Assembly (NCBI GenBank): GCA_028692715.1
Contig: JAQUWU010000017.1
Location: 1 to 64,000 of the forward strand
Source of the DNA: Paludibacter sp.
GTDB lineage: Bacteria > Bacteroidota > Bacteroidia > Bacteroidales > Paludibacteraceae
DNA: 64,000 nt
Direction: 5' to 3'
Shown piece after piece: positions 62,328-64,000 of the stretch. Made by a program: the position numbers and the translations under genes. Positions within the stretch are counted from its first letter, which is position 1. Each line of letters begins with the position of its first letter. The notes below the pieces were generated by a model. It saw only the letters and a program-made list of their open reading frames with translations, had not been told where the DNA came from and made no database searches.

Positions 62328-62369
62328 GAATTCGATAACAATTTTACACTTACTTTAAAAATTATTGCT

Positions 62370-63809
62370 ATGAAAAAATCTAAATTTCTACTATTGTTTT
62401 TGAGTAGTATTATTATTTCATCATTTGCCGAAAATGCTTATCAGTTTGATCCAAAAGCCGAATTTCAGTTTAAGGCAGCCGACTCGGATGGAGAAATTTA
62501 TGCCGTAAAATTTGATGAAAATAAGAAAATTGTAAAAGAGACAATGATGATTGACCTAAAAACTGATCAAAGTCGTATTACTATATATGATGAGTCCGGA
62601 TTACCCATCGAAACCTATCAGAATGAAAAATTATATGTTTATGAACCTTATGATGATGGTTTAGAGATTTATACGAATGAACAATATGTAAAGGATAAAC
62701 TAATGAGTGATGCCGAATTTTTAAAATCGCAAGGAATTAATCTAGGTTTTATGGATAAAATGGTGTTAGACAATGTCGGGTGGCTTGAAAAATTATCACA
62801 AAATAAGAAATATCTGGATATTGCTATGACTTGCGTTGCAGGAGTAGAAACAGCAGTTTCATGTTTGGGAGTAGGAGTGAACCCTTTATTAGCAATACCT
62901 TGTGCTACAGGTTTAATCAATTTGATTGGAAAAAATTATAATAAAACAAATCCTGAATTATCAGGAACAATGGATTTAGTTTCAGGAAAGGTAGCATTTA
63001 TGCATGATTATATTAAAGATGGAAAAGTTATTGATACTTGGGGACAGGTTGATAATGTGATAAATAAGACGAACACTTTTTACAATGAGCGTAAAGAAAA
63101 AATGCATCAGAATGCAGAATTATTACGTGCAGCTATCAGAGAAGAGAATGAATTAAAAAGAAAACAAAAATATGAAGAAAAAGGGGAGCTAAATATTGAT
63201 AAATTAAATAGTTGGGGCGGAATAATTACACGTGCTAATAAAAAAATTGATGATTTAAAAACAGAACAGAAAACTTCTTACGATTATCTGACTGAACTAA
63301 ACAAACAAAATAAATTAAATGAGGATATGGTAAAAAAAACTATGGCTCGGGATAAGGAAATTGAAAAAGAAATTTTGCAAACAAAGAAAAATGCTGAAAT
63401 TGAATTTAATGACTCTCTAAAAGGAGCTAAAACTCCTTGTAGTTGGAAAAAAACGGATAGTGAAGCTCATTATAACATTCAAAAGGTGCTCTTTACCGGA
63501 ATTCGCTGGAATAAATATGATCATCAACCTTGGGTTAATCTGGAATTGAATTTTTCAACAAGTATGAAACCTCTTTATGTAAAGCAATTTGATGAAATGA
63601 AAAAGTTTGAAACGTATATGCGAACCATCAATTATAAATGGAATGATGCTAAAAGAAAAGATGTAGAAGGTGCATTAATTGTTAGCAAAGAAATCCGTGA
63701 GTCAGGAGTACTAATTTTTGGAATGTTTTGGAGTAATTTTTTGATTACTCCGGTCATTATTTTCCCCAAATCAAGTTTTGGTATTGATTATTCAATGCAG
63801 AATAAATAA
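62370..63809 (+). CDS. Exported hypothetical protein with coiled-coil segment
   Basis: 479 residues starting at ATG 62,370, which begins a signal peptide (MKKSKFLLLFLSSIIISSFA). A hydrophobic stretch (VAGVETAVSCLGVGVNPLLAI, with Cys) lies near 172-192. A charged coiled-coil region (ERKEKMHQNAELLRAAIREENELK, then the EKGELNIDKLN...DDLKTEQK part) spans about 245-350. No known domain recognised; probably periplasmic or surface. Convergent with the hydrolase gene at the right edge. Confidence 0.7.
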   Translation: MKKSKFLLLFLSSIIISSFAENAYQFDPKAEFQFKAADSDGEIYAVKFDENKKIVKETMMIDLKTDQSRITIYDESGLPIETYQNEKLYVYEPYDDGLEIYTNEQYVKDKLMSDAEFLKSQGINLGFMDKMVLDNVGWLEKLSQNKKYLDIAMTCVAGVETAVSCLGVGVNPLLAIPCATGLINLIGKNYNKTNPELSGTMDLVSGKVAFMHDYIKDGKVIDTWGQVDNVINKTNTFYNERKEKMHQNAELLRAAIREENELKRKQKYEEKGELNIDKLNSWGGIITRANKKIDDLKTEQKTSYDYLTELNKQNKLNEDMVKKTMARDKEIEKEILQTKKNAEIEFNDSLKGAKTPCSWKKTDSEAHYNIQKVLFTGIRWNKYDHQPWVNLELNFSTSMKPLYVKQFDEMKKFETYMRTINYKWNDAKRKDVEGALIVSKEIRESGVLIFGMFWSNFLITPVIIFPKSSFGIDYSMQNK

Positions 63810-63834
63810 AATCTTTAATGTTTAATTAAAGATT
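63810..63834. terminator. Bidirectional hairpin between convergent genes
   Basis: A 10-bp perfect stem (AATCTTTAAT at 63,810-63,819 with ATTAAAGATT at 63,825-63,834) and a 5-nt loop. It overlaps the hydrolase stop and ends both genes. Confidence 0.6.
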
Positions 63835-64000
63835 CTACTTCTTTTAAAACAGAATGTTCCACTAAACGATTAAAATGCAGATGATTGGGAAGTATCTCAA
63901 CATCTGCATTTAATTTTGATTCCCAGAATTTTTTATTTTCATTAAAATTTGAAGTAAAAGGATCGTTGTTGGATAAAATGACTTTTCTATATAAAACTTG
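63815..64000 (-). CDS. Alpha/beta hydrolase (RBBP9/YdeN-like), partial
   Basis: Only the last 61 codons are in the window; the gene continues beyond 64,000. VILSNNDPFTSNF matches the region around the catalytic Asp, and EILPNHLHFN the region with the catalytic His of the RBBP9/YdeN serine-hydrolase family. Stop TAA is at 63,815. Substrate unknown. Confidence 0.7.
   Translation of the reverse strand, partial: QVLYRKVILSNNDPFTSNFNENKKFWESKLNADVEILPNHLHFNRLVEHSVLKEVESLIKH

Noticed and set aside
62301-62369. Upstream TTG start for the exported protein
   Set aside because: The consensus promoter (62,297-62,327) overlaps this stretch, and a normal signal peptide begins at 62,370.

Overview
The window looks like a low-GC Bacteroidota chromosome, most likely Bacteroidales or a close relative. 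Four things point there. Promoters fit the Bacteroidota pattern TTTG/TTG-N19-21-TAnnTTTG. Recognisable Shine-Dalgarno sequences are rare. The families are typical of the phylum: DUF4783-nadC, DUF2520-UbiA-Maf, the FucP-type MFS transporter with a ROK kinase, a DPP-IV-like S9 peptidase and single-chain PurL. The mobile genes (BT4734/VirE-N primase, paired excisionase-like HTH proteins, Bacteroidota-type tyrosine integrase) are also typical.

Region 1 (1 to about 22,405) is the right part of an integrated element. A 3' fragment of tRNA-Pro(TGG) at 22,360-22,404 marks its right attachment site. Reading inward on the minus strand come the integrase, an unrecognised 586-aa protein, two small HTH proteins and a primase/helicase-like protein. 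They are followed by a complete type I BREX phage-defence operon: brxA, brxB, brxC, pglX, pglZ, brxL. Two extra modules interrupt BREX: a four-helix-bundle protein between brxC and pglX, and an AbiEi/AbiEii-type toxin-antitoxin pair between pglX and pglZ. The pair carries its own promoter, two long operator palindromes, and an upstream hairpin that may terminate pglX transcription, so pglZ and brxL may depend on the AbiE promoter. A short AATTAGGAATTA-type repeat sits at several BREX gene junctions, invades pglX in frame twice and supplies the C-terminal '-NS-stop' of three proteins. The left end of the element and the intact tRNA-Pro should lie left of base 1.

Region 2 (about 22,406 to 33,100) is a second accessory block beside the tRNA site. 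It holds a UDG-fold protein and a 1608-residue protein fusing a DEDD exonuclease, a RecQ helicase and a UvrD-type helicase. It also holds a decayed type I restriction-modification locus (hsdM with a +1 frameshift, hsdS truncated, no hsdR). An HUH Y1 transposase lies among many palindromic REP-like hairpins. At the edge are a small membrane protein with an HExxH motif and an ADP-ribosylglycohydrolase.

Region 3 (33,500 to 64,000) is mostly ordinary chromosome. It has metal transport (NRAMP, CDF-like), Maf, a UbiA prenyltransferase, nitroreductase, a YihY membrane protein, RNase P RNA, NDH-2, lipid acyltransferase, a sugar MFS/ROK kinase pair, an S9 peptidase, a patatin-like phospholipase, a large orphan sensor kinase, rlmH, nadC and purL. 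A small secreted-protein gene broken by several frameshifts lies at 40,190-40,418. A partial alpha/beta hydrolase runs off the right edge.
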